Shown here piece by piece: positions 1-18,960 of a stretch of DNA of 40,000 nt (the first letter of the stretch is position 1; each line of letters begins with the position of its first letter). Position numbers and translations under genes: made by a program. Source of the stretch: Glandiceps talaboti (taxonomy: Eukaryota > Hemichordata > Enteropneusta > Spengelidae). The stretch spans positions 6,166,540-6,206,539 of the forward strand of contig NC_135569.1 in assembly GCF_964340395.1 (NCBI RefSeq), written 5' to 3'. Below the pieces are notes generated by a model that worked only from the letters and a program-made list of their open reading frames with translations, did not search any database and had not been told where the DNA came from.

Positions 1-3000
1 TATTCTGTATTTTCTTGTAAACTGGGGCAAAAGTGACATAAACCACCCCCCAATTCGGGGTAAATATAACTTCAAAATAAATGGCCATAAAGAAGAGACG
101 GGTGAACGGTGTGACTCTTTTGTCCAAAATCAAATTCAGAGCTGACGTATTTTGCTGAAATTTGAATTTTAAACATCCCATTTTGGATTCTTAGTTAGCA
201 TGTCCAAGTTTGACAAGCTGAAGTAGTTACTATATATATGCATTGTTTGTATTGCCAATATTGAAATAATCAGCAGAGAGCCACTCCTGTATGGTAGGTT
301 TAATCAAAGCTTTTTCATATCACCCCCATACACTCTAAAACGAGTTCACAGTTGATTATAAATATCCCCCATAAAAAGCCAAATATAGCAACAATAAATA
401 TTATACTTTGATAAAGGTAAATTCCTTTACATCATGGCGGGTTAAGCCTTTAACAATGTAACTTGTGAACTTTGGAAAACTTTAAGTATGATAATAGCAT
501 TCAATATATCTGCATGCCAATGCAACTGTTGCATCGTTCAAGTCAAATTTATGTGACAAGAACTCACGTCTGAACTTCATCATTCCATGAAGTTAATCAC
601 AGACAACCCTAATTGTACACGGCAGTGATGGGTTTAAGGCCGACATATACACAGTGAAAGAAGCTAAAAAATGCAACCAAACGTTGCAAATATGGCGGCA
701 TTTGTCGACTTGTCTGTTGTTTGGAAGTATAGTAGGGCTTGTCGTTCGTTCTATTTGAATCGAGGCATCATGGTAACAAGTATCAAGAATCTATTACTCC
801 CCCTACGACGACAGTGTTTCGGAGTGGCAATGGTCGTGATAAAATTCCCCGGGGTTTAACTGCAACGAAGGCAAATGAACACCAAGGGTGCTGTCTGTTA
901 AACTATGCAATCAACGTTATACCGGATTCACACTGCGAGCACTGCTCCTACACTATAGACTTCCAAAATGGCCTTGGCTTGGCTAAGACCGAACCCAGAC
1001 TGAAAATCTAACAAGACTTTCTTATTCTATTGAGTTGGAAAAACACTTTTCTTTGTGAAAGGTGAAATGGGCACTCAAGCTTACGACTGAGCAGGGAACA
1101 TTTTTCATCAAGATTAGTCCAGGACTATGAATTTCTTAAAGTATCAATCCCTTATTGTGGAATGTTGTTGCTATTCCTAAGATCTATATTTGACCCTGTT
1201 GTTCTTGAAATGTTGTCGCCACCTCTGACACTAGTAAGTCTGGTTGAACGTTTGTCTGTTATTGCTTTGTAACATGCTGAGATTCAATATAAATTTAAAC
1301 GGACAAACACATATCACTAACAGCCAACGCCATTTACTCATTCTGTATTATTATGTTAGTATTTGTTAGCTCTGTTTGATACAACCAATAGACACAAATA
1401 AGAATACACTTGCTACACTTCAACATAGCGAGATTGAATGAACACAGTTCTTTTTCTGCGATATTTTGTCTAAATGAAATAAACTAATGTGCCATCATGT
1501 ACACATGAAGTTCAGACATCAAACCATCTGTATCTGGGATTCTGGGTCTAATTGCATTACATGGTCTATTTCACATAGACAAAGAATCAAGAATTTGCAA
1601 TTTGTTATCTTAAAGTGTACAAAATACAATTTCTTATTTTTTTCTGCATGATTTTGTCTAACCATAAATTCTAATATGAAACGGATAGTATTATGTCTGT
1701 CAGATCATCTGTTACAAATTTTACTTGTTATTACTTTATGGTCCTAGCAGACTATATAATTAGATAAAATGAACGGTTTAACTATCTACACAATATGTGG
1801 ATCCGAACTGACAACTGTTTACTGTTTTAACTGAGAAGGCTTGAAAGATTCTAGTCAGGTAAATTCAAATAGGATATTAGTCAGTATTCAACTCGTGAAA
1901 AGAATTAAATTTCTCAAAAACCAAAAATACCACCAGAGTTCAAATTTCAACATTCAAACTATTACTTCATTACCATCACAGCATGACTAAATTGTAAATA
2001 AAACAGTGATATACTGAGTGTTATATGTTGGTTATGGCTGGCAAATTTGGTATCCCATCTCTCAACTATGACCCACACAAAAATAAAATATAACCCCACC
2101 CCAATAAAAATCTGCAATTCCCATCGTTAACTTTATTCACGTGAAATATTCAGTCCTTTCCATCGTGATCTGTAAAGAGACATATTTGCTATCTCCAGGT
2201 TACGAAGTGATGTTGATATGTACCGTGCAATAAGTAGGCGTGAAATTATGTTTTGCTTGATTACAAACTCTAAAAATTACAGTTGTTGATAGTCGAGTAA
2301 AAGTGGTGGTATTTTTAATTGTTTTGCCATCGTTGGGGTCAATTTTGAATAGTTTTGGAGCATCGATGACAACAATACTACATAGAGCAGAGAAATGTAT
2401 CTTAGGAAAACTGTATGTACTGTTGTACATGTTAAAATCCCTGCCGTTATAGTAGTGAACAGTCTGTAGTACAGTACTGTTTTAGGTCATGTCAGCTACA
2501 AGCAAATAAACCAGTTTTATGAAATGCTTCGCGGGGGGTGTTCAAGTCCAAAATCACAAAAGAGAGAGTGAAGATTGAGTAAAAGGAAACATTGTCACGA
2601 ACATGGAATTCTATTGATTATATTGATCTAACTTGAGGCGGGGAGAAACCAATTTTGCATGCCACCTCAGACCACTATCTGAGATGCCACTAAATTCGTC
2701 AAAATCCCTAATCCTACAAATGTATACATGCAGTGTGCTTTGCATGGTATAGCGGCCTCTTTCAGTTTATACTGAAGTTTGATATCATCAAGTTCATCCA
2801 TGTGTGTCAAAGTTGTCATGCAGAAAAAAATAATCTCTCAAGTAGTACTGGGGGGGGGGGTGGGGTGGTGGTGTAAATTTTAGCATTGTTTCCCTCCACC
2901 ATCTCTGAAGTGAGAGTTCAACGTATAGCGAACCTACAAACACCATGGTGTACACCAACGATAGTACTGCTCACCATGGGAATGAAATTTAGAATAAAAT

Positions 3001-3780
3001 CACAAAAAGGGACCTATATGTAGGTTGCAGCTTTACAAAAAATACTGCAAAAGACGACGATAAAACACGGTAATGAAAACTCAGTCTCTGCAGGACAATG
3101 TATCATGACAAGCAAAAATCACTCGTATCTTTCACACAAAAGGAGAGACAGTCTGAGTCTGCAAAATCGATTTTCTGTAGGGAAAGCCCCCGCTTACGTG
3201 AGACGAAAACATAGGATGATTTTAACATCAGTCAATCACTCTTCTTTTCTTTCCATCTTTTCTCCCTTTTGTCAGTTCGGGGAATTTTGTGATATCCCAG
3301 GGTTCGTGGAATAGACAAAATGGCGGACACCTAGCCGTGTCCCTAACGTAAATATGTCATGTTTGGTCAATGTTATCTATGACAAACCCACAAACAGCTG
3401 TTCTTACTTTATGCACTATTGGTACCTGGTTCTTCAAAATGCTCCACCTTTTTTGATTTGTGCATGTTGTGATCTTCGGAATCTATATATGGCGTACATC
3501 TTGCTGTATATTGAATACTGCAGTTATTGCACTTCAGACGCTTTGAAATATAAACAACCATGAGATAACCTGGCCAAATTTTAACTGAATTTATTAGCCG
3601 TTTAAATTTTCAGTCAACTTTTTGTTGTTCAATTATGATTTGTTTTCAGTTCAGTTGTATTTACTTTACACCATACTTTTAGTAAAACAACATTTTGTTT
3701 GTAGCGATGTTTATGAGTGATTCTCTCGAAAGTCCTTTTTGCTTTAAAAATTAAATTCGTACTTTTGATTTTCGGAGATC

Positions 3781-3782
<2 letters not shown>
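1..3782. other. Intergenic DNA, no supported gene
   Basis: AT-rich sequence with only short open frames that resemble no known protein and have no convincing splice context. It holds a G-run (G11 followed by TGGGGTGGTGG near 2850-2872), several ATGGCGG motifs of the kind bound by YY1 (near 434, 691 and 3320), and a short GGACAC/GTGTCC hairpin around 3325-3342. I see no RNA gene. Confidence 0.6.
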
Positions 3783-3873
<91 letters not shown>

Positions 3874-4090
3874 CCTCCCTCCCTCCCCCTCTCTCTCCCC
3901 CTTCTCTCTCTCTCTCTCTCTCTCTCTCATTCTCTCACTCCCTCCATCTCTCTCCCTCCCTCCCCCTCTCTCCCTCTCTCTCTCGCTCTCTCTCTCTCTC
4001 TCATTCTCTCTCCCTCTCTCTCTCCCTCCCTCCCTCCCTCCCCCCTCTCTCTCTCCTCTCTCCCCTTCTCTCTCTCCTCCCTCCCTCCCT

Positions 4091-4182
<92 letters not shown>

Positions 4183-4191
4183 TCTCTCTCC
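3783..4191. repeat. (CT)n compound microsatellite, about 410 bp
   Basis: Nearly pure pyrimidine strand: long (CT)n runs at both ends, with a degenerate CCCT/CCTC-rich middle. Open frames on both strands coding Ser-Leu or Arg-Glu runs are products of the repeat and are not genes. Confidence 0.97.
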
Positions 4192-6316
4192 AGCCAACCT
4201 AACACAATATGTTTGATGATCTAAGCTCAAAATGAAGTAGACACCAATAGTCTTGTAATGTTACAATAATTTCTGTCTTTAACCGTTCTATTTGTCTATT
4301 TACTAGCTTTTTCCATTTAATGAAAATGTCACGATTTAAACTAAAAGAGTTAACATTTAAAACAGAATTTAAGACATTTGGAACTCTTTGCCCATTGAAA
4401 TTTTAGCTGGAGACTCACTGTGACTAAGATAAGGATGTTATTACACAGATGGTGTACCATTACCAATTATTCAAGTTGTTAGCGCTGGGAGCTCTCCGAA
4501 GAACAGGCGTATGATAAATGTACTTCATTAGTATTATGACAACTATTGATATGTGTTCTAGGTTTGCAAAATTCAAAAAGTCAACCGCTTCTTTTGCTAC
4601 AATCTTGTTTTTTAGTGCAAAGTTGGAAATCTTTTGGAAAAGATTATTTTTTTTGTTTGGCCTATCATATATATCATTAACTAACGATAGACGATATAAT
4701 ATTTTTTCACGAGGTGGGTTATGCAGCGGTATTATTCATGTCAACTAAAATTCAAAAGTTATCCAACTATTTGAGCGACGGCCATTTGCATAGCTCTCTA
4801 ATCTTAGAAACTCAGTGGGGAGAAATAAGACAAACTGTTTTGAGAACTAATAATTTGAAAAAAAAACTTTGTTTAGAGGAAATGACAATTTGCCAACTTC
4901 CCTGTTGTTGTATCGTGACTTGAAAAAACAAACCCAAAACAAAAAAACAAAAAAACAAAAGAAAATATTTATAGAATCGACATATATGTTCTGACACATA
5001 AAACTTTGATGATCTAGATTTTAACTTTCTCATTACAACATTTCACCAATATTGTATAGCCATTTATATGAAAGTAGTAAGAACACTTTTTTCACTGAGT
5101 GTCTTGGTCTCTTTACCCACAGACGACAATACTTATAAAGTTGGTAACGTTCAAAAAAGTTGAAGTGTGACTATCTACCGAAAAAGGGTGTTAGAAGCTT
5201 TCATTTTGACACGATAAACCAGTGCTTGAACTTAGATGGGATTCTGATAGATTAGTGAAATACTCGACGCCATAATCTTTTCATCCGACGATAATGGGTT
5301 ATTGGCAAACAAAATTCGCATATAAATGATATACCCTTTTGATATCAAATAAATGGCGTTAATGGTTTCCTAGATCCTAGACAGATTAGTAAATGGCATT
5401 TTCAAGTTGATGGGCAAATTCAGGCTTTTCAGACCAAAATTTGAACAACGAAGGAAAATCGAATCTCAGCTTTCATGTCCTCATTTTAGCTACATGCAAA
5501 ATGTCCAGGTTCTGATGCTGGTGAAAATGGGGATACCAGACAGCTTTCCCTGGAAATAGCTTCTGATCATTGTAATACCAAGCAGGGGAGAATAATCATT
5601 TGATGTTATTGTTATTGTTAACGTTATCTCCAGCTGTAATGTCATAAACTGGAGTTATTGAACTAAAAAAGCAAAATGGCGACGACAGCCGTCCGATATG
5701 TCTTATCATGAATCAGCGCATATAGTCTTGCAAATTTTTACTTCAATAAAATAATATTCAGCATTATGAAAACAAAACTTAAATCTTTGCTAATATTCAA
5801 ATCTCTGAAAATGGCGAAATCAGTGAACACTACTGCAATGTCTGCTTCGTCGATTTGATCCATTGTAAGTATAGCTACTTTATTTGAAGGCGCTTCAACT
5901 TGAAATAATCGGCGCAACCACACTCGCTCACTGATATTTTCTCGTATGATTCTGTGCGTTCTTCAAATCTGACAGGTATGCATACATATGCAATGTGAAG
6001 GGTTTGCCTCAAAGAACTTAAAGTAGAAACTTCGGCGAGTAAATCGTGAACCTATTTGGTCAACAGAAAATTAATGTGTTTACGAAACTTTCAGATATTC
6101 GAACAACACAGGTGTAATTCATAAAGCTCGGTGGTCACTTTGCAATGATTTGTGCTGAGTCGTGATTTTATTTCAGCCAGGAAAAGTATTGGAATTTCCG
6201 AGGAGTCTATATCAAGGCCCATAAATTAGACAAATTAGTCTGGTACTAGCCAACGCGTTACCCGCTGCTATGGCAACCCTCGTTGTGGGCTGTACTACGA
6301 TTTGACAAGTGTGGTG
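4192..6316. other. Intergenic DNA upstream of the ETS gene
   Basis: No coding region is supported. The short open frames lack homology and splice context. The stretch leads up to the TATA box at 6317 and probably carries the upstream regulatory DNA of the ETS gene, but I recognise no individual element with confidence. An AAAATGGCGACG motif lies near 5673. Confidence 0.5.
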
Positions 6317-6325
6317 TATATAAAG
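6317..6325 (+). promoter_or_regulatory. TATA box, candidate ETS gene promoter
   Basis: TATATAAAG lies about 480 bp upstream of the ETS gene ATG on the same strand. Transcription would start near 6345-6350. A short non-coding first exon is likely, because a splice acceptor (TTTTCTTTGCAG, ending 6762) sits 31 bases before the ATG. Candidate donors for that leader exon are CAG|GTACGA at 6405 and CG|GTATGC at 6493. I cannot choose between them from sequence. Confidence 0.5.
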
Positions 6326-6793
6326 AAAGAGGCCTCGCAGTGAATACCGTAATACGTACACAGCGTTCAAAGGTGCTTGTTTATGTAGATCTATTCGCGA
6401 ACAGGTACGATTGATTTGGTCAGACACGGTCGCGTCTGCACTCAGTGACCAGTAACTTTCTACCACACTGCGGAGCAGGGTTCGATTTTTCGGTATGCAT
6501 GTTTTACTTGTTCACTAAATTACAATTGCGTTGCTTTCAGCGTCTCAGCGTCAATTCTGATCGTCACGCACTGACAACAGCTCAACAAAGCTCGATACTC
6601 GGGGTGAAGGCTCGCTAGTAATTTGGTCCGTCTATCCGTACATCAACAGGTGTTTCTGCATAACAGCACTGGGCTCATTTTTGAAGCGTGCAAAAAGTAC
6701 ACGTCTCGTTTAAATCAATCATTTTGGTATAGATGAGTAATTTTGTTTATTTTTCTTTGCAGTTTTAGTTTACCGCCATACACATAAAAAACG

Positions 6794-12729
<5,936 letters not shown>

Positions 12730-13032
12730 ACGTTTTCGGAAAGCAATGTGTAAAAATTGTACATTCTACAAATACAGTAACGTCTGACAAGGCCAGCATT
12801 GCCAAGGAGTGGTATTTTGATATGAGCATGCGCTCGAAGTCAAACTCTAGTATGCTGCCTCGTCGAGAGTTAAACAAAAAGGGTGTCGGGAGACTTCAAC
12901 TAAAGTCGCGTTGAGGAGAAGTTTCGACCCAGTATCATAATCTGACCTTTAACCCCACAGAACACACCTATATAAATCTCCTATCTCGCTATTTATAGAT
13001 TATTTTCAGGTTTGGAAGAGGCGCTCAGGGGA

Positions 13033-13038
13033 AATAAA
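13033..13038 (+). terminator. Poly(A) signal AATAAA, ETS gene
   Basis: First canonical AATAAA downstream of the ETS stop codon, 304 bases past it. It implies a 3' UTR of about 320 bases. Confidence 0.5.
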
Positions 13039-13397
13039 ATACTACCCGAAATATAAAAATGTACAAACCAAACTCAGTAACAAACTTTTTTGAAATACTG
13101 CACACATTGTTTGATGAACGGTTTAAATGTAAATATTTTCTATCTGTGAAGTTTTTGTAAAATGACGTCATTCGAAAATCTTGAATATTGTTCGTACATT
13201 ATTTAACAGGTTTTTTGAGAAATTTTTGATATATTTTCTCATATTCGGGTATACCACTGTATATCTCGCTACCATATTGTACATCGAAATACTTGTAACA
13301 TGACACTTAGATTTGATGCCGATTTATTCTTGGATGGAAATATGCAAATGAACAGAAGATTGAGAAGAATGTGAAAAAGTGCATGTGCAATAGATTT

Positions 13398-13399
<2 letters not shown>

Positions 13400-13477
<78 letters not shown>
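13400..13477. repeat. (TC)n microsatellite
   Basis: About 39 uninterrupted TC units between the ETS and TRIM-NHL genes. Confidence 0.97.
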
Positions 13478-13481
<4 letters not shown>

Positions 13482-14474
13482 AACGATCTTCTTTAAGTTT
13501 GTTCCTTGAAAATAATCACTCAAACTTTATCAATTTAAAATAAGTATTTTGATTTTTTATGACAATGTATTTGAAATATGTAAATATCAAATGATCATCA
13601 CATTCCTGTTATCAAACCAACATTTCCACAGTTGGTGGCGCTGTATACATAACCGTTACATTCCAGTTTTACCGTCCATATTATTAGCACAAACAATACT
13701 CAGTACAGTTTTTCCAAGTTTGGTACACAATGTAGAGGAAAGGTTAAAAGGTCATGTCAATATACTCGTATTCGCTCACTCTGATAAATGTATATTTTAT
13801 GTACATATTGTAATGTTTAAAGGGGCAGAGTCTGTAACTTTAACATGGTAACTAGTTATTTTTGTAGCATATTGAAATAGTCATACGCAGATAACATTGC
13901 TGAAAGAAGTATGAACTATGTTTAGCAGCTGCTAGAATTATCATTACGTATTCAGATATATAATGTACTACTATGACGTAATATTTTGGTTATCAAAAAA
14001 GTCAAATTCCATCACAGTCTCCATTTACCAAATCTCTTTGTGCATAATATCACACAGTGTCAATGCTCATTTGCGCCTAAATGAGTTTTTGTGTTTTTCT
14101 GTATATGTATTTTGTACATTCATGTCTGGGTGTAAACTACAGTTTATATCCCTCTAACAGTACTAAGTTGAACTTTGTTTTGGAATTTGACATCTAAGCT
14201 GAACGACTCAATTCTGAACCACTCAAATTGCCGTCGTTCAAGTTGTTACTATCTATTGCAAAGTTTTTTTTTCAAGCAAACGTTCTGTTATCCATTTAAC
14301 CTTGTGTCAAAATTTTCATCACCCATGTCGTTTGACTTGAGTAACAGTTCATTATTTTCATAATTGTCTTGAAACAAGGCAATGCAGAATAAATATTTTT
14401 GAAAGTCATTTTTCTGTTACGTCTCACAGTTTTTTGACACATTAGTACATAAATATGTTGTTTGGCGATGAGCA
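13478..14474. other. Intergenic DNA before the TRIM-NHL gene
   Basis: No gene is supported. It is likely to hold the promoter and 5' leader of the TRIM-NHL gene, but I find no clear TATA box. A GTTGGTGGCGCTGT motif lies near 13631. Confidence 0.45.
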
Positions 14475-14505
14475 ATGTCTCAGTATTTCATGAGTATTTG
14501 TAAAG
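14475..14505 (+). CDS. Possible first coding exon of the TRIM-NHL gene
   Basis: The ATG at 14475 opens ten codons plus one base and reaches a possible donor (AAAG|GTCAAT) in the phase needed to join the acceptor ending at 14713, giving MSQYFMSICK, then Ala-Tyr-Ile-Thr-Glu. The donor is weak, and a phase match occurs one time in three by chance. A more distant first exon is equally possible. Confidence 0.2.
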
Positions 14506-14510
14506 GTCAA

Positions 14511-14558
14511 TGTATGTATGTATGTATGTATGTATGTATATATGTATGTATGTATGTA

Positions 14559-14615
<57 letters not shown>

Positions 14616-14634
14616 ATGTATGTATGTGTGTGTG
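14511..14634. repeat. (TATG)n/(TG)n compound microsatellite
   Basis: TATG units flank a pure (TG)n core, about 80 bp upstream of the TRIM-NHL exon and probably within its 5' intron. Confidence 0.96.
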
Positions 14635-14713
14635 AGGATCTTAGTCTTGTCTATTCAAAATTTGGGTTTGTTCTTCGTTTCAAGTTTGGTTATCGCCTGA
14701 TTTCAAAATTCAG

Positions 14714-16926
14714 CCTATATAACTGAGTCTGAGTTTTTGAAGGGATTCAACGAGAATTTCCTGATTTGTACAATTTGTACTGACAGATACACCGATGCTA
14801 AACTGTTACCATGCCAACACAGCTTTTGTGCACGTTGTCTGGATGACCTGATAAAGAAAACCGGTAAGTCTGCCTGTTCGATATGTAGACGTACTTTCGA
14901 CATTCCAACTTCAGGAATAGCAGACTTACCAGCCAATCTTTTCCTGAACCAAATGGTTGATGAGTTCAACAAACGAGACAGTGAGTTAGAGAAGACGACA
15001 AAATGCAGTCTTTGTGAACGACACGACATAGAGAAACACTGTGTAGAGTGTGACATTAAACTGTGCAAGGACTGTGCTGAAAGCCATAAAAAGATCCCTG
15101 TCACACGATCACATCGACTGATAGACTCCACTGAGTACGAGACAACAGTGGTCAAAGATCCCCGTTCGGTACAACGTCCAATGTACTGTAACAAACACAC
15201 TGATAGCCAGGTGAAATACTACTGTGATACCTGTGAGGGCGTCATTTGTCTGGAATGCACAGCAGTAGATCACCCTAGACCCGCGCATCAATACAGGTAT
15301 CTGGAAGATGTAGCTTCTGAGTGTACTAACGAGTTGGCAGCAATGGTAGCTAAAGTGGATGCAAAGGAAAGACGATTACAAAGCAGCAAAGCTGTAGTGG
15401 CGCAAGTGAAGGCTTCCCTTGACGATCGCTTTCAGAAGGAAGGAAAAAAAATCGATCGACATGTTAGAGTTTTGGTGGAAGAAACTACTCGTCAAATAGA
15501 AGTAAAGGGACGAAAACTGCAAAGTCAGCTTAAAGATGAGTACGTGAACAGGAGTACTGACTTACGTGCCCAGCTGAAGGAAATCGAAAGTTTGGAGAGT
15601 AACCTGTCACATGTAAAGGAGTTTGCTGAGAATCTGATGACGTATGGAACCACTGCACAGCTGATGTCAGCAAAGAAGGGTATGACATCACAAATAGCCG
15701 GTCTACTCAAAACTGATGACGAAGTCCGTCCGAAATCACATGATTTCATTGAGTTCCAACAAGCCGATAATTGCTGTCAAGTGACAGGTCTGGGGCACAT
15801 AGAGACTGTAGCATTTGAACTTGCCAACATTCCAGAGTATGGAAGGGTAGAAGATGAGGTAGAACTGACAGTGAAGAAACGAAAATCAAACATCGCTGCC
15901 ACCGTTACCAAAGATGACATCACAGCTGTTGTCAAGACGCCCGATGACAAGACAGCAGATGTAAACATAGCAGAGAATAAAGATGGAACAATTTCATTGA
16001 AACATGTAGGAAAGGTAGAGGGGGATCATACATTGTCAGTGTCAGCGTATAATGTACCAGTACAACGTTCACCTGTCACTTTCAGAGTTATTCCTCAGAA
16101 AGGGTTACTACATAGATTTAGTGGGTATGGGTCAGGGAAAGGTCAGCTAAATTTCCCCACTGTCGTAGTGATGACGAAGAATAGAAGTATGTTAGTGTGT
16201 GATAGTGATAATAATAGATTACAGTCATTTACGATCAATGGTAATCATCATGATATAATAAAGTTTACCAATTTTACTAAACCATTTACACCAATAGGTG
16301 CAGCAGTATCAGTGAATGGTAATATCTATATTACAGATAGTGGTAATTGCCAGGTTCTTGTATGTGATGAGAATTTGAAATTGATAAAATGTTTTGGTAA
16401 AGATGAATTGAAGTCTGTATATGGTATTGCTATTAGTCCTACTAATGGCAGGGTTTATGTTGTTGATAACGAATCACACTGTGTACGTATTTATAGTGCT
16501 GATCATACTTATATCAAATCCTTCGGCACTAAAGGGGAAATGGCTTCTCAATTTAACGATCCACACTGGGTTTGTATAACCAGTAATGGAAATGTCATCG
16601 TGTCAGACTACTTGAACCATCGCATGCAAGTGTTTACTAAAGATGGTGGATACCTACATACCTTTTCCTGTCAGGGTAGTGGTAATGGTCAGGTCAGTTA
16701 CCCACAAGGTGTCATCACTGATCAAGACGGATATGTGTATGTGTGTGGTTGGGGCAATAACCGAGTTCATAAATTCGATTCCCAGTTTAAGTTTGTATGT
16801 TATGTTAGTAGTGATAAGGAGGAGTTAAATCGTCCCATGGGAATATGTATTACAGAGGATAAGCCCTTTGGTAAGTTAATAGTCTCCGAATATTTCGGAC
16901 ATTGTATTTCAATTTTCACACAATGA
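14714..16926 (+). CDS. TRIM-NHL E3 ubiquitin ligase-like protein (RING, B-box x2, coiled coil, filamin, NHL)
   Basis: A single large exon codes almost the whole protein. Counting from Leu at 14737, C3HC4 RING ligands are C11, C14, C26, H28, C31, C34, C47 and C50. Two B-boxes follow (about 88-130 and 146-195), then a coiled coil (about 200-320), a filamin-type immunoglobulin repeat (about 333-453) and roughly six NHL repeats (459-729) that form a beta-propeller. This is the TRIM2/TRIM3/TRIM71 plan: the RING recruits an E2 for ubiquitin transfer, and the NHL propeller binds protein or RNA. Such genes are greatly expanded in many marine invertebrates, so orthology to one vertebrate gene is not claimed. 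No in-frame ATG precedes the RING: upstream the frame hits TGA at 14698. The acceptor TTCAAAATTCAG ending at 14713 therefore implies a spliced 5' exon. The stop is TGA at 16924-16926. I see no internal disruption. Confidence 0.93.
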
Positions 16927-17151
16927 GTATTAATGATTTATACACTGTGTATCCAGCTTTAAAAGTGAGCATACGCAAACCACAAAATTGTGTACTTGCT
17001 TTTATCAATTTAACATAATGATGGCAAGGTTTGAAAGACTGTTTCTTTGTAAAGTGTATCATGAAGACATGAGATAATCAAGTACAAAGTTCAGTATATT
17101 TTTATAGTGAAGGAGAAAACTGAGTTAGATAGTGTATTATGACAATCTTAT

Positions 17152-17157
17152 AATAAA
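17152..17157 (+). terminator. Poly(A) signal AATAAA, TRIM-NHL gene
   Basis: Canonical AATAAA 226 bases past the TRIM-NHL stop codon, preceded by an AT-rich 3' UTR. Confidence 0.55.
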
Positions 17158-18360
17158 CACTATTGTAGTTACAACAGTTAATTAAAATCGTGATAGTAAT
17201 GTAGTAATATTTATACTGATGTTTGAAATTTTATTTCATTTCGAACTTTTATCAGTTTTTAAAGATCATGCGAAAACTGTTTTATACTACCTTATATGGC
17301 GATGTAATGATTACATTGTGAAATATGAATTACAACTGGTGACATCAGACCGTGGACAAACAGAACCTGTACATGTTACAAACAGGGAATGTTGTCTCTT
17401 TGAGCACATTTGTCCTTTTTAAGATCTGTGTGGTGACTGGTTTTGTTAAGATCACATTTTTAGGCCTAGTGATCACATTGTATGATAGTCAGTAATGATA
17501 CCCTCTATACAAAACATGCATTAGTTGTATTTGCTATATTACTGTACAATTGATGATAATCTGTACCGAAAAGTGAAACCACAAGCTCGCACACATAACA
17601 AACACAGTCTGATTATTTTTAGGATATACAATGATTATTTTGGCATTGGAAGGCGCCCTCACACTGCTTATTCATCCGTCTTTTATTTTTACGACACTTT
17701 AGTCTTGGTAATGTACAACTGCTATGAATGCCAATAGATGGCGCTGTACACGTACGATCGATGAGAACATCTTGTAATCTGGGCACTTCAATACATTGTA
17801 AGAAGTTCTGGAGATAATAATATAACAGTCTGGCTCATTACTCTTGATCAGAAGTTTAATAAATAAATTAGTCATAATATGTAGATGTCGTAAATTAAAA
17901 TAGAAAATTTAGACATGAATAAGAAGTTGTTTGTAGATATATAAATATCAAAATACAGGAATGTAGAAATGAATATTTTAAATCAAAAACAGCTCCAGTG
18001 AAAAAAAAATCCCTGGACATGAAATATACTATATATTACACTTGAATTATATCTTTAAAATTATTCATTAATTTAAGTAAAAGTTACGTCAACAAACTTC
18101 ATTGCACATTATGGCTGATATAGTACTAAAGTACATAAAATTTGAAGCGTTCATTCTTATGACACCACCATCTAATTACAAAACATCTTAATTATGCAAA
18201 TTACTAATTAAAACCAAATATTATGCCAACAGGGTTCATATGACAAGTGTGCCTATTATGGTTGGTGTATGTACAAAATTTTACAGAATGAGAGGAGTGC
18301 ATTCTTTACATATGGCTTAATTACTGAACATCATTAATTATGCAAAATACTCTTTATCAA
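17158..18360. other. Intergenic DNA
   Basis: AT-rich, with no supported gene. It contains a CTCF-like motif, CCAATAGATGGCGCTGT (17731-17747). Confidence 0.5.
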
Positions 18361-18485
18361 TCAGTCAATCAATCAACGAATGAATGAATGAATGAATGAA
18401 TGAATGAATGAATGAATGAATCAATCAATCAATCAATCAATCGATCGATCGATCATTCATTCAATCATTCAATCAATTAATCAAT

Positions 18486-18537
<52 letters not shown>

Positions 18538-18542
18538 CAATC
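18361..18542. repeat. (AATG)n/(AATC)n compound microsatellite
   Basis: AATG units followed by AATC units with ATCG and ATTC variants. The tetranucleotide resembles tails left by some L2-type retroelements, but no element body is visible beside it. Confidence 0.93.
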
Positions 18543-18706
18543 ACATTCACAAGATAGAATTAACATTTACTTGGTATTCGTTACAACTACATATTAAACC
18601 TAGCATCTCAAAAGACTCAGATATAAACTAGTCTTGAGATTGATATAAAGAAAGCAATTCAGAAAAGCAAAATATTACTCAATGAATTCCATCACAGGAA
18701 AATGTA

Positions 18707-18712
18707 TTTATT
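18707..18712 (-). terminator. Poly(A) signal AATAAA (minus), GPCR gene
   Basis: TTTATT on the plus strand reads AATAAA on the minus strand, about 560 bases past the GPCR stop. If it is used, the 3' UTR contains the minisatellite at 18961-19246. Confidence 0.4.
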
Positions 18713-18960
18713 CAAATTTAAGCTGGACCGATACCATGGCACGTTGCTGATAATCCAATGATTAGGAGAAGCGTGCGGTGCACGTTTAGGAACACTAAAC
18801 GATATACTGTGTACATTAATTCTATAATAACAGATATACAGAAATAATTGCTCCTTGATTTAATATTAATAGCCAATATCAACTCATTGACATGAAGATA
18901 TTTTACAGTGATTGTGATGACGTGCGAAAATTCACAAAATCAAAATGGCATAGCTGAAAT

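Noticed and set aside
671-1011. Two overlapping plus-strand frames of 62 and 90 residues
   Set aside because: No similarity, no signal peptide or domain and no promoter or splice context.
3717-4230. Long Ser-Leu and Arg-Glu open frames on both strands
   Set aside because: They are translations of the CT/GA microsatellite. The same holds at 10245-10726 and 25993-26529.
18361-18631. Asn-Gln-Ser repeat protein
   Set aside because: It is the AATC microsatellite read in frame.
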